A DNA stretch of 64,000 nt, taken from positions 222,665,837 to 222,729,836 of the forward strand of contig NC_061514.1 in the NCBI RefSeq assembly GCF_022539505.1, given 5' to 3'. Source of the stretch: Lolium rigidum (taxonomy: Eukaryota > Streptophyta > Magnoliopsida > Poales > Poaceae). The notes beneath the pieces were generated by a model. The model saw only the letters and a program-made list of their open reading frames with translations. It made no database searches and was not told the DNA's origin. Position numbers and translations under genes: made by a program. This document shows positions 43,571-54,007 of this stretch, in pieces. Every line of letters starts with the position of its first letter. Positions within the stretch are counted from its first letter, which is position 1.

Positions 43571-44128
43571 TGTTGTGGGTATACTTCATGGGTGTACCAT
43601 CGACAGTGCCTAGATCCGGCAAGCCCGGGTGGCCCACGGATGGTGATGTGGCATGTGGCCCATCGGGCGGCCCAGTTGCTGTAGGTCATGAAGGATGAAG
43701 TCCTGCCAGGATAGGGAAGCCGAATCCTTACCGACCTTCGGAGGAGGCCGGATCCGTGAAGGCCCATGAGGAACCCGGATCGAGTACGACGTAGATGGAA
43801 GGCGGATCCTTGACGTACACGGCAAGACATTGTACCGTAGTTAGGGAACCTGTAATCCGGCTAGGACTCTCCATGTAAACCCTAGATCCGTGCGCCTATA
43901 TAAGCCGGATCCCGGGAGCCCTAGAGGCACAACCACAACTCATTGTAACAACGCGAAAGCGCCCAGATAATTCCAGACAAGCAGCAGTAGGCCTTGCCAT
44001 CGTGCAGGTGTTCCGAAGCTGGGTAAATCGCGTACCACCGTCCCGTGTGCACTCCGCCCTATGGCCCCTACTTCTTCTCCCCCTCGTGAGGATCCCTCCT
44101 CTGAGGTACCGTCGAATAGGCAACGACA
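43571..44128 (+). repeat. 5' LTR of the Tat-type element
   Basis: It starts TGTTGTGGGT and ends CAACGACA, two bases before the primer site. A TATA box (TATATAAG) is at 43897-43904. It includes GC-rich pieces with repeated CCGGATC. Confidence 0.85.
43897..43904 (+). promoter_or_regulatory. TATA box of the Tat LTR
   Basis: TATATAAG in the phrase GCGCCTATATAAGCCGG, about 325 bp into the LTR. This is a strong plant-type core promoter. Confidence 0.65.
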
Positions 44129-44591
44129 GTTGGTGCCCACCGTGGGGCCAGCGGCGTCTGGAGGCCGGAACCGGGTGGGTTCCGCCGTGGGAAGCTACGA
44201 CGACTCCATCGCCGTGGGGCGAGTCCTCTACGCCGGAAACCTTCCGATCGTCCCTCCGGATGAGTGCTGGATTCCGGATAAGACCAACCCCGTCAAGCTG
44301 TCCATCGTCCCGATTGGCGGCATACACATCTTCATCGGCGAAACCGTCGATTCCGACGGGAACGCACTGGTAAGTAACGCTGACGCGACCGCCGCTGAGC
44401 AGGACGCAGTCGCGAAGATCCGATCTGAGATGCAGGAACTTCCTAAGGAAGATTCCGCCTTAGATCTGGAGAAATCAAAACCCACCCAATCCGCCCCTGA
44501 GCAGGAAATAAAGGTGGAAGACCAACAGATCCGCCTGGGTCTCCCAGGTGTTAGAGAAGCAAAGGTTTCACTTCGTGCACTTCTTAGCCCA
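44061..44591 (+). pseudogene. Tat Gag N-terminal part, cut by the Athila-like insertion
   Basis: An open frame of 177 codons up to the insertion point. The frame begins inside the LTR, so the true Gag start is probably a later ATG. It reads SYDDSIAVGRVLYAGNLPIV and AEQDAVAKIRSEMQELPKED, an acidic N-terminal Gag region. It resumes after the insertion at 51905 but one base out of phase. Confidence 0.65.
44131..44147 (+). other. Primer binding site of the Tat element
   Basis: TGGTGCCCACCGTGGGG starts two bases after the LTR end. Similar TGGCGCCCACCGTGGGG sites are found in grass Tat elements. I leave the tRNA identity open. Confidence 0.7.
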
Positions 44592-45904
44592 TGATACGTC
44601 TCCAACGTATCTATAATTTCTTATGTTCCATGCTAGTTTTATGACAATACCTACATGTTTTATTCATACTTTATATCATTTTTATGCATTTTCCGGAACT
44701 AACCTATTAACAAGATGCCGAAGCGCCAGTTCCTGTTTTCTGTTGTTTTTTGTTTCAGAAAAGCTAGTTTACAAATATTCTCGGAATTGCGCGAAACAAA
44801 AGGCCACGTCCCTATTTTTCCAGAGGCTTCACGAAGTCCGAAGGAGAGACGAAGGGGGGCACGAGGCGGCCACACCATAGGGGGGCGCGACCCCACCCCT
44901 GGCTGCGCCGCCATGTGGGGTGGGCCCCTTGGGACCCCTCCGAGGCCGCCCTTCCGCCTATATATTCTCCCAGATGCGAAAACCCTAAAACGATCAGTCA
45001 TATTCCACGAAAAGTTATGTAGCCGCCGCCATCGCAAGTTCGGGGGACAGAAGTCTCTGTTCCGGCACGCCGCCGGGACGGGGAATTGCCCCCGGAGCCA
45101 TCTCCATTGACCCCATCGCCATCTTCATCGTTGTTGCTGTCTCCCATGATGAGGAGGGAGTAGTTCTCCCCCGAGGCTGAGGGCTCTACCGGTAGCTATG
45201 TGGTTCATCTCTCTCTCCCATGGTGTGATCTTTATGTGATCATGAGCTTTGTAATCTAGTTGAATATGTAGATGTTACTCTTGCCTATTATGCACTCTAG
45301 AGGTTACTTTAATATGAACTCCGGAGTCACTCTCCACGGTGTGATGGTGACGAGTGTGCGCATCGTGTGCGATTCCTTTATGACGTTGTGGAGCTTGTTT
45401 ACTCCGGCTTGAGGTGTGCTTTTGCAGCCCTACACAATGAATGGTGTTTGTTATCCAACAAGAGAGTGTTTGAGAGTATCATTTATTTATTCAATTATGT
45501 GATCATTGTGGAGAGTGTCCACTAGTGAAAGTATGATCCCTAGGCCTTGTTTCTAAGCATTGAAACACCGTTTCCAACAAGTTGTGCTACATGTTCGCTT
45601 GCTGCCATTTTTATTTCAGATTGCAATTACTACTTATAATCATCCATATTACTTGTATTTTACTGTCTCTTCGCCGAACTAGTGCACCTATACATATGAC
45701 AAGTGTATTAGGTGTGTTGGGGACACAAGAGACTTCTTGTATCTTAATTGCAGGATTACTTGAGAGGGATATCTTTGACCTCTACCTCCCTGAGTTCGAT
45801 AAACCTTGGGTGCTTCACTTAAGGGAAACATGCTGCTGTTCTACAAACCTCTGCTCTTGGAGGCCCAACACTGTCTACAGGAAAAGAAGCATGCATAGAC
45901 ACCA
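44592..45904 (+). repeat. 5' LTR of the Athila-like element
   Basis: It starts TGATACGTCTCC and ends TAGACACCA, with a TATA box TATATATT at 44959-44966. The 3' LTR differs by substitutions scattered over its length and a few indels. Confidence 0.9.
44959..44966 (+). promoter_or_regulatory. LTR TATA box
   Basis: TATATATT in CCGCCTATATATTCTCCC. The 3' LTR equivalent near 50971 reads CCGCCTCTATATTCTCCC, so its TATA box is weakened by one substitution. Confidence 0.55.
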
Positions 45905-45914
45905 AGCTATTTTT

Positions 45915-45932
45915 TGGCGCCGTTGCCGGGGA
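45915..45932 (+). other. tRNA-Asp primer binding site
   Basis: TGGCGCCGTTGCCGGGGA, the exact complement of the 3' end of plant tRNA-Asp as used by Athila-type elements. It lies 10 bases after the LTR. Confidence 0.9.
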
Positions 45933-46076
45933 GGTAAGGTAAAAGGTATTCACATCCTCTCACTACTAAGCTATTTCCTAGCACTGTTGCCGGTGTGTGA
46001 GTGCTCGAAGTTATTTCCTTTAGATTCTGCAATTGCATCTTTTTGTTTCTTGTTTTTATTTCACTAGTTAGGCTTA

Positions 46077-47600
46077 ATGGAAAACAACAAAAAAATTAGA
46101 GATCTTTATGAAATTTATATTGAATTAGGACATGATACTTTCGAAGAGAAAATTAAAACACCTATGGAAGTTTGTCTGCATAATAGTTGTAGTAATGTTA
46201 TTAGTATAAATTCATTGGACACCATTATTTTTAATGCTATGGAAAAACCCAAGCTTGGGGAAGCTAGTTTATATAAAAATAATCTTTTTTGCTCCTCAGC
46301 TTTGGAAGAAGTGTTTTGCCTTGATAATGCTTTGTCTCCAATATGTGTTAATTCGAATGATGCTTGTGATATTCCAAATCCACCTGTTGAAAGTATTCCA
46401 TATAAAATACCTATGAAAATTATTGAACGTGTTGTGGATAACCGCTATGAAGGGGATGGAACTGTCCATCCTGGAGATCGTTTACAGTTTTTACATGAAT
46501 TATGCGGGTTATTCAAGTGTGCGGGTATTTCTATGGATGAAGTTAGGAGGAAACTATTCTCTATGTCGCTGTCTGGTAAAGCGGCGCATTGGTATAAATT
46601 GCTGAAGAATAGGCATTCTCTTGATTGGAAGGATATTATGCCTCTATTTTATTCTAAATTCTATCCTCCAAGTGAAATTCACAAAGACCGAAACCGCATA
46701 TATAATTTCTGGCCTCATGATGGAGAGAGTATTGCCCAAGCATGGGGGAGATTGAAGTCTTTAATGCTCAAATGCCCCATTCATGAGCTTCCTGGTAATA
46801 TCATCATTGATAATTTCTATGCAAGACTTTCTTCTCAAGATAAAACCTTGTTGGATACTACTTGTTATGGATCATTCACACGCAACAAAGAAGAGTTTAA
46901 ATGGGACCTTCTTGATCGGATTCAAGAGAATACTGAATATTGGGAGAACGACAAAGGTAAAGAATCAAGTATAAACTATGAATATGAATGCATTAAGTCT
47001 TTCATTGAAACTGCTGGTTTTCAAAAGCATAGTGATAATTATGGTCTTGATTCTCAAATTATTGTTGATTGTTGTAGAACCTTCTCTTCTCATATTAATG
47101 TTCCTAAAGAAAATTGGGGCGTGTATCATGAACCTTTCAAAGACACTTGCATGGAAAATGAAATTGTTGCTAATGATTGCAATAAACATGCCCAAACTTC
47201 TGAAAATACTATTTCTTATAAGCATGTTAATTTTTGTGGAATGCATAGACCTTGTGGAATTAAGCAAATCGAAGATGAATATTGTATCCATCATAGGAAT
47301 GAAAAAACTAGAATGTGGTACAAGGCTCTAGATGATCTTGGTAAAAAAGTTTGTGACCTCCATCCTTTTATTTGTGAACTTTGCTATGAAGTGGGTCATT
47401 TTAATTTTCAATGTTCTGGTCATCATGATAGTATTTCAAATTTAATGAGTACTTCAAGTCTATATTGTGATAACATGATCACTTCTAATCAGCATGATGA
47501 ACTTACTTTATTTTTGGGGTGTGAAGAGTTATCAAGAAAAATTTCTTTGTTAGATATGAGTGATCTTGATATGAATAGTGTGTTGCATGGATTGTGTTAA
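46077..47600 (+). CDS. Gag of the Athila-like element
   Basis: An intact 507-codon frame from ATG 46077. Residues 1-120 are variable and acidic. The Gag core spans roughly residues 125-290 (GDRLQFLHELCGLF, LSLSGKAAHWYKLL-type, FYSKFYPPSEI, FYARLSSQDKTLLD). A proper CCHC zinc knuckle follows at about residues 431-444 (CELCYEVGHFNFQC). The stop at 47598-47600 falls within a 182-bp unit that is duplicated immediately downstream. The intact frame suggests that this protein could still be made and may be packaged by a relative. Confidence 0.85.
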   Translation: MENNKKIRDLYEIYIELGHDTFEEKIKTPMEVCLHNSCSNVISINSLDTIIFNAMEKPKLGEASLYKNNLFCSSALEEVFCLDNALSPICVNSNDACDIPNPPVESIPYKIPMKIIERVVDNRYEGDGTVHPGDRLQFLHELCGLFKCAGISMDEVRRKLFSMSLSGKAAHWYKLLKNRHSLDWKDIMPLFYSKFYPPSEIHKDRNRIYNFWPHDGESIAQAWGRLKSLMLKCPIHELPGNIIIDNFYARLSSQDKTLLDTTCYGSFTRNKEEFKWDLLDRIQENTEYWENDKGKESSINYEYECIKSFIETAGFQKHSDNYGLDSQIIVDCCRTFSSHINVPKENWGVYHEPFKDTCMENEIVANDCNKHAQTSENTISYKHVNFCGMHRPCGIKQIEDEYCIHHRNEKTRMWYKALDDLGKKVCDLHPFICELCYEVGHFNFQCSGHHDSISNLMSTSSLYCDNMITSNQHDELTLFLGCEELSRKISLLDMSDLDMNSVLHGLC

Positions 47601-47784
47601 TACATCATGATAGTATTTCAAATTTAATGAGTACTTCAAGTCTATATTGTGATAACATGATCACTTCTAATCAGCATGATGAACTTACTTTATTTTTGGG
47701 GTGTGAAGAGTTATCAAGAAAAGTTTCTTTGTTAGATATGAGTGATCTTGATATGAATAGTGTGTTGCATGGATTGTGTTAATA
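47421..47784 (+). repeat. 182-bp tandem duplication at the end of Gag
   Basis: 47421-47602 and 47603-47784 are nearly identical, with one visible difference (AAAATTTC versus AAAGTTTC). The unit encodes the segment after the zinc knuckle, HHDSISNLMSTSSLYC to SVLHGLC and the stop. 182 is not a multiple of three, but each copy carries its own stop, so Gag ends in the first copy unharmed. Confidence 0.95.
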
Positions 47785-49154
47785 ATTTCCATGCCAACAC
47801 CTACATACAAAGTGTTATAAAGGATGGGACTTTACCAAAATATGACAGGACTAATATGTGTTTTGTTCTTATTAATGAAAGAGAGGTATCCTCCCAAGTT
47901 TCTTCTATTGTTCATAATAATAGACCAGGTTATGTAGAGAAGCTTCCTGTCAAGCCTTTCCCTCCTAAAGAGGAAAAGAAGAAGAAGAAGGGAACGGACA
48001 AGAAGAAGAAGAGGACTAAAAGGAGAGAGGAAACGGTATCTTCTCCCAAACTTGTTGCTCCTATTACAATTGATACTTATAATCCTGAATTCGATGATTC
48101 TGAACTTGATGATGAACCTATGCCTGTTATTTATATTAGTGATCATGATTGGGAAAAGCACACTTCTTTTGATATTAAAGATCTCTGGGACACTAATTCT
48201 GAAAATGATGATGTTAATAATTGCCATAGTATTAGTACTATCCATGTTTCTTCCCATGATGATATAGAAAGCTCTAAGCTTGGGGATGAGGTGTTTGAAA
48301 ATCCTTTTGCTATTGATGATTATATGTTTGATACATCTCCTTCTAGTAACAATGATGGTATGTTTACAGATGAACACACTTTGGAAGATAACAATTCTAT
48401 TTCTTATGATGATACTATGCCTCCAATCTTTGACAATTATTATAAAGAATACTATGACATAGGTTATAATTACAGTCATCCTCATGAAACTTGTCATAGT
48501 TATGGAGGGATTACCCAAAACCATCTCTCTAATATACAGCTTGTCTATCATATTCGAGTTCGTTATGGTGATTGTGGTATTTTCAGTCCATCTACTATTG
48601 AGGATAAAATTCATTATGATTATTCTATTCCTCCAATTTATGATGATTATAATGATGGATGTGATAGTTTTACTCGCACTATTACTAATAAAATTGATTA
48701 TGCTTATGTGGAGAGTAATGATACTTTTATGCATGTGGATCATGATAAGAATGCTTTATGTGATAGCTATATTGTTGAGTTTGTTCATGATACCACTGAA
48801 AATAATAATGAGAGAGGAAAATATGGTTGTAGGGATTTTCATGTTACTAAAACACCTCTCTTTTTGCTGAAAATCTTGAAGTTGCGATTGTCTTGTTTTC
48901 CTATGCTTATTGCATTATGCTTACATGAATTTTTTATTTACAAGATTCCTTTTCATAGGAAGTGGGTTACACTTAAAAGTGTTTCTTATTTGCTTTTGAT
49001 GCTCTCTTCTGCTTCAACTCTTATTTCTTGCGAGAGCATCATTAAAATTACTCGAGCCCATCTTAATGGCTATAAAGAAAACACTTCTTGGGAGATAACC
49101 CATGTTTTTTATTTTGATACTGTTTTGTTGTGTCTTGGAAGTTGTTACTACTGA
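47769..49154 (+). CDS. Second frame of the Athila-like element, unknown function
   Basis: About 460 codons from ATG 47769. A Lys-rich stretch (EEKKKKKGTDKKKKRTKRREE) comes first, suggesting nucleic-acid binding or nuclear targeting. A long acidic Asp/Tyr-rich part with repeated PPI(F/Y)D(N/D) blocks follows, then a hydrophobic C-terminal part with two possible membrane segments (LSCFPMLIALCLHEFF and SVSYLLLMLSSASTLI). No polymerase motif occurs. It overlaps the end of the second Gag-repeat copy in another frame. Athila elements can have a late env-like frame; the membrane-like end is compatible with such a remnant but does not prove it. Confidence 0.5.
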   Translation: MDCVNNFHANTYIQSVIKDGTLPKYDRTNMCFVLINEREVSSQVSSIVHNNRPGYVEKLPVKPFPPKEEKKKKKGTDKKKKRTKRREETVSSPKLVAPITIDTYNPEFDDSELDDEPMPVIYISDHDWEKHTSFDIKDLWDTNSENDDVNNCHSISTIHVSSHDDIESSKLGDEVFENPFAIDDYMFDTSPSSNNDGMFTDEHTLEDNNSISYDDTMPPIFDNYYKEYYDIGYNYSHPHETCHSYGGITQNHLSNIQLVYHIRVRYGDCGIFSPSTIEDKIHYDYSIPPIYDDYNDGCDSFTRTITNKIDYAYVESNDTFMHVDHDKNALCDSYIVEFVHDTTENNNERGKYGCRDFHVTKTPLFLLKILKLRLSCFPMLIALCLHEFFIYKIPFHRKWVTLKSVSYLLLMLSSASTLISCESIIKITRAHLNGYKENTSWEITHVFYFDTVLLCLGSCYY

Positions 49155-50588
49155 AGCAACCTCTCCTTATCATGTTTATTTCGTTTTTGTGCCAAGTAAA
49201 GTCTTTGATAGAAAGTTGATACTAGATTTGGATTTCTGCGCAGGAACAGATTTTTAGCTGTCACGAATTTGAGTTGTTCTCTCTGTAGAAAAATCGTAAA
49301 ATCTTGAAAAAATTCATGAGTAATCCTCAGATATGTACGCAACTTTCGTTCAACTGGAGCTTTTCCATCTGCGCATGTTAAGTGCCTCGAAAAAATTAGT
49401 CTTTACGGACTGTTCTGTTTTGACAGATTCTGCCTTTTATTTCACATTGCCTCTTTTACTTTCTTTGAGCGGGTTTCTTTGCTCCATTAAATTTCAGTAA
49501 CCTTGGGTAATGTCCAGAAGTGTTGGGAATGATTGTGTTCTTGCTGAACATGTGAATTTTTGATTATGCACTAACCCTCTAATGAGATTGCTTTGAGTTT
49601 GGTGTGAAGGAAGTTTTCAAGGATCCAGAGAGGAGGATGATATAATATGATCAAGAAGAGTGAAAAGTCTAAGCTTGGGGATGCCCTCGTGGGTCATCCC
49701 TGCATATCTGTTATTGAGAATGTTATCTGTTCTTGAATGCTTAAAGCATAAAACAGGAGTCCATTATCTGTTTTCTATGTTGTCCCGGTATGGATGTCCT
49801 CAAGATGAGATCTATCAAAATCGAGAAATCAAATACGATTTATCTCCTTGGACCTTTGTACAGGTGGCATAGAGGTACCCCTTTGTGACACTTGGTTGAA
49901 ACATATGTAATGCGTTGATAATCCATGGAAATCCGAGCTAATTAGGACAAGGTGCGGGCACTATTAGTATTCGATGCATGAGGCTTGCAACTTATAGGAA
50001 GTTTTATACATAACCCATATGAATTATTACTACCGTTGACACAATTGTTTCCATGTTTTCAAAATAAAAAGATCTAGCACATGAGTAATCCCTGCTTCCC
50101 TCTGTGAAGGGCCTTTCTTTTACTTTATGTTGAGTCAGTTTACCTACTTCTTTCTATCTTAGAAGCAAACACTTGTGTCAACTGTGTGCATTGATTCTTA
50201 CATGCTTCCTTATTGCACTCATCATATTACTTTGTGTTCACAATTATCCATGAGATATACATGTTGAAAGTTGAAAGCAATTTCTGAAACTTAAATCTTC
50301 CTTTGTGTTGCTTCAATACCTTCTATTAAGAATCTATTGCTTTATGAGTTAACTCTTATGCAAGAATTTTTGATGCTTGTCTTGAAAGTACTATTCATGA
50401 AAAGTTTTTGCTATATGATTCAGTTGTTTAGTCATTATCTTTTTGTTAGCAAACTATAGACCATTACTTTGAGTCACTTCATTCATCTCATATGCTTTAC
50501 AATAGTATTGATAAAGATGATGTTGGTAGCATGTCACTTCAGAAAATAATCTTTTTATCGTTTACTTACTCGAGGGCGAGTAGGAACT
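49155..50588 (+). other. Non-coding 3' internal region of the Athila-like element
   Basis: 1.4 kb of AT-rich sequence with no convincing frame on either strand, ending at the polypurine tract. The wording (GACAAGGTGCGGGCACTATT, CATGAGGCTTGCAACTTATAG) is typical of abundant Triticeae Gypsy internal regions. Confidence 0.65.
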
Positions 50589-50603
50589 AAGCTTGGGGAT
50601 TCT
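50589..50603 (+). other. Polypurine tract of the Athila-like element
   Basis: AAGCTTGGGGATTCT immediately before the 3' LTR start at 50604, the usual form in this family. Confidence 0.75.
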
Positions 50604-51899
50604 TGATACGTCTCCAACGTATCTATAATTTCTTATGTTCCATGCTAGTTTTATGACAATACCTACATGTTTTATTCATACTTTATATCATTTTTATGCA
50701 TTTTCCGGAACTAACCTATTAACAAGATGCCGAAGCGCCAGTTCCTGTTTTCTGCTGTTTTTGGTTTCAGAAAAGCTAGTTTACAAATATTCTCGGAATT
50801 GCGCGAAACAAAAGGCCGTGTCCCTATTTTTCCAGAGGCTTCACGGAGTCCGAAGGAGAGACAGAGGGGGCCACGAGGCGGCCACACCATAGGGGGGCGC
50901 GGCCCCACCCCTGGCCGCGCCGCCATGTGGGGTGGGCCCCTCGGGACCCCTCCGAGGACGCCCTTCCGCCTCTATATTCTCCCAGATGTGAAAACCCTAA
51001 AACGATCAGTCATATTCCATGAAAAGTTACGTAGCCGCCGCCATCGCGAAGCCAAGTTCGGGGGAAAGAAGTCTCTGTTCCGGCATGCTGCCGGGACGGG
51101 GAATTGCCCCCGGAGCCATCTCCATCGACTCCATCACCATCTGCATCGTTGTTGCTGTCTCCCACGATGAGGAGGGAGTAGTTCTCCCCCGAGGCTGAGG
51201 GCTCTACCGGTAGCTATGTGGTTCATCTCTCTCTCCCATGGTGTGATCTTTATGTGATCATGAGCTTTGTAATCTAGTTGAATATGTAGATGTTACTCTT
51301 GTCTATTATGCACTCTAGAGGTTACTTTAATATGAACTCCGGAGTCACTCTCCACGGTGTGATGGTGACAGTGTGCGCATCGTGTGTGATTCCTTTATGA
51401 CGTTTGTGGAGCTTGTTTACTCCGGCTTGAGGTGTGCTTTTGCAGCCCTACAAAATGAATGGTGTTTGTTATCCAACAAGAGAGTGTTTGAGAGTAGCAT
51501 TTATTTATTCAATTATGTGATCATTGCTGAGAGTGTCCACTAGTGAAAGTATGATCCCTAGGCCTTGTTTCTAAGCATTGAAACACCGTTTCCAACAAGT
51601 TCTACTACATGTTCGCTTGCTGCCATTTTTTTTCAGATTGCAATCACTACTTATAATCATCCATATTACTTGTATTTCACTATCTCTTTGCTGACAAGTG
51701 TATTAGGTGTGTTGGGGACACAAGAGACTTCTTGTATCTTAATTGCAGGGTTGCTTGAGAGGGATATCTTTGACCTCTACCTCCCTGAGTTCGATAAACG
51801 TTGGGTGATTCACTTAAGGGAAACTTGCTGCTGTTCTACAAACCTCTGCTCTTGGAGGCCCAACACTGTCTACAGGAAAAGAAGCGTGCGTAGACATCA
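50604..51899 (+). repeat. 3' LTR of the Athila-like element
   Basis: It starts TGATACGTCTCC and ends TAGACATCA. Relative to the 5' LTR it lacks a short piece near 51691 (CGCCGAACTAGTGCACC region) and has scattered substitutions. Confidence 0.9.
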
Positions 51900-51904
51900 G
51901 CGCA

Positions 51905-52469
51905 TACCGCAGGAGCCGCCCCTCAAGAAGCCGGAGCCGCCCCCATGCAGGTTGAGGCACCGGAAAACAGCGCTGCTCCGGATCAGCAGGAGGCTGTCGA
52001 AGAAAGCAACGCTCCGGGTGAAGAATCGATCCTGGGCAACCTAAGCCCAATCTCCGGGGATACCTCCTCCATGGATACTGAAGAGTTCGATCGCAAGATG
52101 AAGGAATTCGGAGGCGGTGATCAGCCTGAAGTTGAATACGCCTAGCCTAAGCAAGTTCTCGAAACCTTGGCGGCGCTGGATCAGGGGGAATCAGAAGATT
52201 AGAATACCCACTCTGACCCACAGCCATCCAATGCAGGATCTCCGCTATAGCGGGAACAACCGCAGAAGGAAGTCCTGTCTCCAGAAGAACTGGTTGAACA
52301 GGCAGGCATGGAGGCAATCGCACACTCGGATATCCTCAACAAACCCATAACTCCTGAAGACGCAGCAGATGCGGAAGCTCTAGAAGCCAAGAGGCAGGAG
52401 ATGCTGGCAACAGCCCAAAAGTTTGCCACCACCGCGGCAGCAATGCTAGATGAGAGGAAGGAGGCCGCG
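51905..52469 (+). pseudogene. Tat Gag middle part, between the two nested elements
   Basis: Continues the Tat Gag after the Athila-like insertion. One frame reads QVEAPENSAAPDQQEAVEESN and ends in a stop at 52143-52145. Another continues EAIAHSDILNKPITPEDAADAEALEAKRQEML, with an acidic, helical character. It is interrupted at 52470 by the TRIM-like element. The segments need frame changes to join. Confidence 0.6.
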
Positions 52470-52868
52470 TGTTGGAATTTACCCACGGATCGATCACATC
52501 AAACTAGACGAACACACGCAAACACAAAGTTTATCGCCAAAGGCATATATCGTGCCCTCTATTCTTTTCTTTATTTTCTACTTTTCTCAACTCACGATTA
52601 CAATACCACGCCTACGTCCATGTATATATACACGGACCAAGCGAACCGACTCAACCTTCTAAGCCTACTCGTACCTGAAGTCTACAATGACTAGGACTCC
52701 AACCTATAGCTATCTAGTACTAATCTGTGACACTTAAACCTACACGGACTCTACTAGGTGAAGGACACCAACACGTCCTAGTAAACTAGGAAACTAACCA
52801 CGTTGAAAACTAACACCTAGACTCTAGGAAATTAACCCAAACTTAACTAGTTTAGATTATTTCCAACA
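52470..52868 (-). repeat. 3' LTR of the TRIM-like element
   Basis: 399 bp, bounded by TGTTGG and CCAACA. It contains the palindromic TGTATATATACA near 52621, which could serve as a TATA region on either strand. Confidence 0.93.
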
Positions 52869-53590
52869 ATCTCTCCCTAATCTAAACTTGTTATCTCCTC
52901 GTACTTCTTCTGGTCTTGACTTCCTGCAGATTCGTGGCTTGTCGACTCAACTTCAACGTATGATCCGGACTACCAGCCCACACGGTCGCATCTACGCGTG
53001 CAACGTGCAAGACTGGACGCACCATCAGTCTTCACGTCGTTACTAATTTAACTGGTCACTGTCCCACTACACGCCAAGCTTGATCTCCTCGCCGAGACAC
53101 GCAGATGGCCTCCTCGCCAACTTGTCTTCGCTCACGTCGATCCTTGCTCCCGGGCAATTCCTCGAACGTGATGCGCTTCAACTGCAACGGACCCTCACAG
53201 AGACGAGCACTTGGACACAACGTCGACTCACACAGACGATGACAACGACGACCGCACGTATAGACGTGCACACACTTGACTCTTTGACTCATCCGACTCC
53301 TCCGAACACGACCTTGACGAAACTCCCGGATGATGATCTTGATGAGACTCCCGTACCACACCTCGGCACCACCTCTCCCATCAACGATCATCCACCACCT
53401 CGCCTCGCCAACGAAAACACCATGTCGTCACCTCCTTGCCACTCAACCAAGCGACGATCACCCGCTGCCTCGCTGGCGACAGCTTGCTCGCCGTCTCCAC
53501 CCGGCCGCTCCGCCGAACAACGATCGCCCGCCCGAGGCACTAGTAGGGTCGCCTCCCCGGGGCAAGCGCAGCTTCAAATCTTCGACCTCG

Positions 53591-53603
53591 CTCTGATACC
53601 AAT
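53591..53603 (-). other. tRNA-iMet primer site of the TRIM-like element
   Basis: ATTGGTATCAGAG on the minus strand, directly adjoining the LTR end (the LTR starts at 53604 on the plus strand). It is the standard initiator tRNA-Met complement used by Copia-type elements and TRIMs. Confidence 0.9.
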
Positions 53604-54002
53604 TGTTGGAATTTACCCACGGATCGATCACATCAAACTAGACGAACACACGCAAACACAAAGTTTATCGCCAAGGGCATATATCGTGCCCTCTATTCTT
53701 TTCTTTATTTTCTACTTTTCTCAACTCACGATTACAATACCACGCCTACGTCCATGTATATATACACGGACCAAGCGAACCGACTCAACCTTCTAAGCCT
53801 ACTCGTACCTGAAGTCTACAATGACTAGGACTCCAACCTATAGCTATCTAGTACTAATCTGTGACACTTAAACCTACACGGACTCTACTAGGTGAAGGGC
53901 ACCAACACGTCCTAGTAAACTAGGAAACTAACCACGTTGAAAACTAACACCTAGACTCTAGGAAATTAACCCAAACTTAACTAGTTTAGATTATTTCCAA
54001 CA
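53604..54002 (-). repeat. 5' LTR of the TRIM-like element
   Basis: 399 bp, same boundaries as the other copy. The two visible differences are A/G changes (GCCAAAGGC versus GCCAAGGGC; GAAGGACACC versus GAAGGGCACC). Confidence 0.93.
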
Positions 54003-54007
54003 CCGCG

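Larger units (their letters stand above)
44592..51899 (+). mobile_element. Non-autonomous Athila-like Gypsy element, complete
   Basis: LTRs of 1313 bp (44592-45904) and 1296 bp (50604-51899) are flanked by GCCCA and GCGCA, a 5-bp duplication with one mismatch. A perfect tRNA-Asp primer site follows the 5' LTR. Two coding frames lie inside (46077-47600 and 47769-49154). No protease, polymerase or integrase is present. The phrase AAGCTTGGGGAT, which recurs several times (46253, 48279, 49672, 50589), is typical of this family's internal region. It resembles very abundant Triticeae families of the Sabrina/Wham/Fatima group, but I cannot decide which. Confidence 0.9.
52470..54002 (-). mobile_element. 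TRIM-like / short Copia-type LTR element, 1533 bp
   Basis: Two 399-bp LTRs (52470-52868 and 53604-54002) open TGTTGGAATTTACC and close TTTCCAACA. By eye they differ at only two positions. The flanking 5-bp duplication is CCGCG (52465-52469 and 54003-54007). The primer site reads ATTGGTATCAGAG on the minus strand next to the right LTR, and a purine tract (AGATTAGGGAGAGAT) lies next to the left LTR, so it runs right to left. The 735-bp interior has no retroviral domain, hence TRIM-like. It is probably the youngest insertion in the window. Confidence 0.93.

Noticed and set aside
47832..48743. 303-codon minus-strand frame rich in Ile/Asn/Arg
   Set aside because: Shadow of the second frame of the Athila-like element, produced by its repeated GATGAT-type codons.
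53080..53796. 238-codon frame inside the TRIM-like element
   Set aside because: It crosses the internal region, the primer site and the LTR on the strand opposite to the element, with no known domain. It is most likely a chance frame.
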